Shown here: positions 4,772 to 7,580 of the stretch, piece after piece | Numbering within the stretch: position 1 is the stretch's first letter | How the letters are laid out: every line of letters begins with the position of its first letter | Assembly (NCBI GenBank): GCA_002825465.1 | Contig: PJER01000097.1 | Coordinates: forward strand, 1-7,580 | Source: Candidatus Thorarchaeota archaeon MP8T_1 | GTDB lineage: Archaea > Asgardarchaeota > Thorarchaeia > Thorarchaeales > Thorarchaeaceae | Direction: 5' to 3' | Length of the DNA: 7,580 nucleotides | Notes under the pieces: model-generated | What the model saw: only the letters and a program-made list of their open reading frames with translations | The model's database searches: none | Told to the model about the DNA's origin: nothing | Made by a program: the position numbers and the translations under genes

Positions 4772-7580
4772 TTATTGCCTCCTCTGTCGCAATGGACTTG
4801 GACCAAGTCTGTCTGCCACTTCTGCAAACTTCTTCACTGTTTCAGCCCAAATTGATCCTTCACTTGCGCTTATGTGAGTGAACTGCAATCGCTCTGATTC
4901 AAGTCCTGCTTTCTCAAGGATTTTCTTCGCAATCGCAAATCGACGCTCAAAGGAGATGTTGCCATCGACATAGTGGCAATCTCCAATATGACATCCTGAA
5001 ATCCACACCATATCAGCCCCTAGTCTGAACGCTTCTAACATGTGCTGTACACTCACTCTCCCAGTGCACATGACACGAATATCCCGGACATTCGAAGGCT
5101 GCTGGAAACGAGAGACACCAGCGCTATCAGCCCCAGCATACGAACACCAGTTGCAGAGAATAGTCAAAATTCTCGCATCGTTTGCAGGCATACTATCCAA
5201 TGCAGTACGAATCTGTGTGAGAATTTGGTCATCAGTGAAATGCTTCATAGTAATAGCGCCTGCAGGACAACCAGCACCACATTTCCCACATCCTTGGCAC
5301 AGCACAGGATTTGTTACTGCGTAGTCATGACCGCCATCGCCAGGAACAACTTCTATTGCATTGTATGCACAGTTGATCTCACAGGTTCCGCACCCAACAC
5401 AAATTTCAGGGTCAACTACTGAAACAATGGCCTCAGCCTTTCGAATTCCTCTAATGAGGGGAATAAGTGCTCTTGAGGCAGCAGCTTGACCTTGTGCGAT
5501 GGATTCACCTATACTCTTTGGAGCGGTAGCTGTACCAGCCACAAACACACCATCAGTCTGGAAGTCCACAGGTCGTAATTTCGGGTGAGCTTCCATGAAA
5601 AAGCCAGAGAGGTTAAGAGGAACCTTGAACAGTTCTGAAATTTCTTTGTTCGGCCTAGGAACCATAGCAGTGGCTAATATGGTATGATCAACATCTATGG
5701 TGAGTTCAGCTCCGAGTACTTGGTCCATCACAGTAATACTTAGAGCTTTATCACTCCCTTTCTTTACGACGGGCGGCAAGTCTTTATCATATCTAACAAA
5801 TACGACACCCTTCTTTCGAGCTTCGCGGTACTTGTCCTCTGCAGAGTAGAAGACTCGTAGATCACGATAGAAATGAAATACTCGGGAGTTAGGATACTTA
5901 TCAAGCAACTCTAGCGTATGTTCCAAAGCCACTGTGCAACAGATGCCAGAGCACCAAGTACGGGCTCCTTGGAGCGATGCATCTTCACGTGAACCTGCAC
6001 AGTGAATAACGGCAAAGGTTTCTCCATCATTAATGCCTTCTCCGCTTGCTACACGACTGTTGAACTCCACTTCTGCCATTACTTCAGGAAGTTTGTTCAG
6101 TCCAAAGAGCCCGCTCTCTTCAAGAGCGACCGCTCCAGTCGCCACAATGACAATACCGACTGTCAGTGACTCTTTCTTCTTCCCAGTTTTGATGACAACT
6201 TCAAACTCGCCGATAGAACCTTTTGCCTCTACGACCTCAGAATTTAGCATAATTGTGATGTTTTCTTTTCCAGTTATTCTGCTCTCGTAATCAGCGACAA
6301 TATCTGAGGCAGGAGTATGAGTGAAGTTGACCGTGGTGAGTTCATTGAGGAACCCTCCCACCTTGTCCAGCTTCTCAACAAGATAGACTTTGAATCCTTT
6401 CTGTGCTATAATATCAGCTGCAGCCATTCCAGAAACTCCTGCACCAATGACAAGAATAGAGGGCTCAATCTGAGTCACCGCTTCTTCTTGTGCTTCAAGT
6501 AGTTTGGCTCGAGCAACAGACATACGGACTAAGTCCATGGCTTTCGAAGTCGCTTCATCCTTGTCAGCTTGGTGAATCCATGAACAGTGCTCTCGGATGT
6601 TGGCAAGTTCGAACAGATACTTGTTCAATCCTGCTTCTTCGATTGTTGCTCTGAACAGGGGCTCATGAGTTCGTGGGGTGCATGAAGCTACAACCAGGCG
6701 ATTGAGCTTGTGCTCCTTGATTGCATCCTTGATCACAACTTGAGCATCTGATGAACAGGAGTAGAGAAGATTCTTAGCGTACACAACATTAGGAAGCTCA
6801 CTTGCATATCGAGTGACCTCTGCAACATCTACGGTTCCTGCAATGTTGATTCCACATGAGCAGATGACTACACCAATACGTGGCTCAGCAGCCATCAGCT
6901 CAAGATCTTGTTCAGTCAGAGCCTCAGTTTCTTCACCGGATGGAATGGTCAAATCTAATGCTGCAAGAGCTGCAGCTGCACTTCCCTGTGCGACTGAATC
7001 AGGGATGTCCTTAGGCATATGAACTGCCCCACACATATGAACGCCAGGTACTCCTGTTTCAGATATCATCAAGGATTTCAATTCTGGTTGCAAAAATCCA
7101 GACTCGTCGCTCTTTATGCCCAGTTGTTCGAAAATTCTTGAATTTGAAGAGGGTACCATTGCGGGGCAAAGAACGACTAGGTCATAGATGTCCAAAAGAA
7201 CTTCATGTCCCTTTGCATTGCTGTGTCGGACTTGGAGGCTCTTTGTACCATACTCCTCTTGGATTTCACTGGGTATTCCCTTCACGAAATTGATGTCATA
7301 TTCAGTTTCACCCCGTACAAGAAACTCTTCGAAACCCTTGCCAAACGCACGCATGTCATTATACAAGATGTCAATATGTACATCAGGAGTGTGTTCCTTA
7401 GTGATGATTGCCTCCTTGGTTGCATAGGTGCAACAAATCCTAGAGCAATAAGAACAGTGATTGACATCTCTTGAACCGACACATTGTATGAAAGCAATCC
7501 TATGGGGTTCACGACCGTCAGAGGGACGCATGACAATACCGCCGGTTGGACCACTAGCAGACACCATTCGCTCATACTCT
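4772..7580 (-). CDS. hdrA: Tandem HdrA-HdrA-MvhD fusion protein, 5'-truncated by window edge
   Basis: The frame is open to the right edge: codons for Glu-Tyr-Glu-Arg precede the Met at 7567 and continue the family motif, so that Met is internal. Numbering from it, 931 residues are seen. Module 1 (1-204) has ASGPTGG and RPSDG loops, CVGSRD, the cluster set C29, C41, C45, C46, and K51. A linker (about 205-229) follows. Module 2 has the HdrA N-terminal domain (C236, C238, C271, C296), a Rossmann site (G375, G377, G380, E398), no inserted ferredoxin, the cluster set C523, C539, C543, C544, and a C-terminal ferredoxin (C723/726/729/733 and C757/760/763/767). Residues 798-925 are an MvhD domain, a [2Fe-2S] electron-entry protein, with CNWC (805/808), CTGRV (834) and GCHIGDCHY (859/864). 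MvhD normally docks a [NiFe] hydrogenase or formate dehydrogenase. HdrA-MvhD fusions are known (I recall HdrA2 of Methanosarcina); the second HdrA module is the odd part. First visible gene of the operon with hdrC and hdrB. Confidence 0.95.
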   Translation of the reverse strand, partial: EYERMVSASGPTGGIVMRPSDGREPHRIAFIQCVGSRDVNHCSYCSRICCTYATKEAIITKEHTPDVHIDILYNDMRAFGKGFEEFLVRGETEYDINFVKGIPSEIQEEYGTKSLQVRHSNAKGHEVLLDIYDLVVLCPAMVPSSNSRIFEQLGIKSDESGFLQPELKSLMISETGVPGVHMCGAVHMPKDIPDSVAQGSAAAALAALDLTIPSGEETEALTEQDLELMAAEPRIGVVICSCGINIAGTVDVAEVTRYASELPNVVYAKNLLYSCSSDAQVVIKDAIKEHKLNRLVVASCTPRTHEPLFRATIEEAGLNKYLFELANIREHCSWIHQADKDEATSKAMDLVRMSVARAKLLEAQEEAVTQIEPSILVIGAGVSGMAAADIIAQKGFKVYLVEKLDKVGGFLNELTTVNFTHTPASDIVADYESRITGKENITIMLNSEVVEAKGSIGEFEVVIKTGKKKESLTVGIVIVATGAVALEESGLFGLNKLPEVMAEVEFNSRVASGEGINDGETFAVIHCAGSREDASLQGARTWCSGICCTVALEHTLELLDKYPNSRVFHFYRDLRVFYSAEDKYREARKKGVVFVRYDKDLPPVVKKGSDKALSITVMDQVLGAELTIDVDHTILATAMVPRPNKEISELFKVPLNLSGFFMEAHPKLRPVDFQTDGVFVAGTATAPKSIGESIAQGQAAASRALIPLIRGIRKAEAIVSVVDPEICVGCGTCEINCAYNAIEVVPGDGGHDYAVTNPVLCQGCGKCGAGCPAGAITMKHFTDDQILTQIRTALDSMPANDARILTILCNWCSYAGADSAGVSRFQQPSNVRDIRVMCTGRVSVQHMLEAFRLGADMVWISGCHIGDCHYVDGNISFERRFAIAKKILEKAGLESERLQFTHISASEGSIWAETVKKFAEVADRLGPSPLRQRRQ
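4778..4785 (-). promoter_or_regulatory. Shine-Dalgarno site of hdrC
   Basis: AGAGGAGG on the minus strand encodes the last Arg-Arg codons of the upstream hdrA-mvhD gene and ends 8 bases before the GTG of hdrC. It supports the GTG start and coupling of the two genes. Confidence 0.8.

Noticed and set aside
5040..5422. Plus-strand open frames of 94 and 126 codons
   Set aside because: They lie antisense to the conserved ferredoxin and MvhD parts of hdrA and give no recognisable protein.
6112..6128. Perfect 6-bp hairpin CGCTCT / AGAGCG with a 5-base loop
   Set aside because: It lies well inside the hdrA-mvhD coding region, is short, and has no T-run after it. Chance is the simplest reading.
7565..7567. 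ATG at 7567 as the start of the minus-strand hdrA
   Set aside because: The upstream codons (Glu-Tyr-Glu-Arg) continue the usual HdrA motif before the SASGPTGG loop, and no stop occurs before the edge.
1..7580. Host assigned as a methanogen because of hdrABC
   Set aside because: Hdr complexes also occur in many non-methanogens, and no mcr, mtr or hydrogenase gene is in the window.

Overview
The window is wall-to-wall protein coding and is dominated by heterodisulfide reductase (Hdr) genes. It fits an anaerobic archaeon of moderate GC (mid-40s % by eye) with Shine-Dalgarno sites of the GGAGG type. Tandem HdrA proteins, HdrB and HdrC without methanogenesis genes, and a DUF2096-like archaeal protein suggest an uncultured lineage such as an Asgard (Thorarchaeia-like) or related archaeon. 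The lineage is inference and weakly held; membership of Archaea is much more secure.

Layout. Plus strand: (1) positions 1-2781 hold the 3' part of a large hdrA-type gene, cut by the left edge, encoding two HdrA modules in one chain. (2) Positions 2786-3358 hold a 190-residue DUF2096-like protein, starting 4 bases after that gene and probably in its operon. A 15-base gap separates it from the convergent minus-strand operon. Minus strand, read from the right edge: (3) 7580-4772, a second two-module HdrA gene with a C-terminal MvhD domain, cut by the right edge. (4) 4769-4251, hdrC with a GTG start. (5) 4249-3374, hdrB with a TTG start. The last three genes are separated by 2 and 1 bases and look translationally coupled. 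No RNA genes, mobile elements, repeats or CRISPR arrays are visible. No operon promoter is visible, because both first genes begin outside the window.

How the genes work together. The minus-strand operon encodes a nearly complete soluble HdrABC-type, flavin-based electron-bifurcating complex. MvhD would bring in electrons from a hydrogenase or formate dehydrogenase encoded elsewhere. HdrA would split them at FAD. HdrC would pass one branch to HdrB, which has both five-cysteine CCG motifs needed for disulfide reduction. The plus-strand protein is a diverged paralogue without MvhD and without its own HdrBC in view; it is followed instead by the DUF2096-like gene.

Main observation. Both large proteins look like covalently fused HdrA pseudo-dimers with unequal halves. 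In the plus-strand protein the inserted two-cluster ferredoxin belongs to module 1 only. In both proteins the C-terminal ferredoxin belongs to module 2 only. In both, a lysine five residues after the CC pair, recalled as contacting FAD N5 in methanogen HdrA, is kept in module 1 but replaced in module 2 (Ala or Glu). This suggests one bifurcating flavin site and one changed flavin site per chain.
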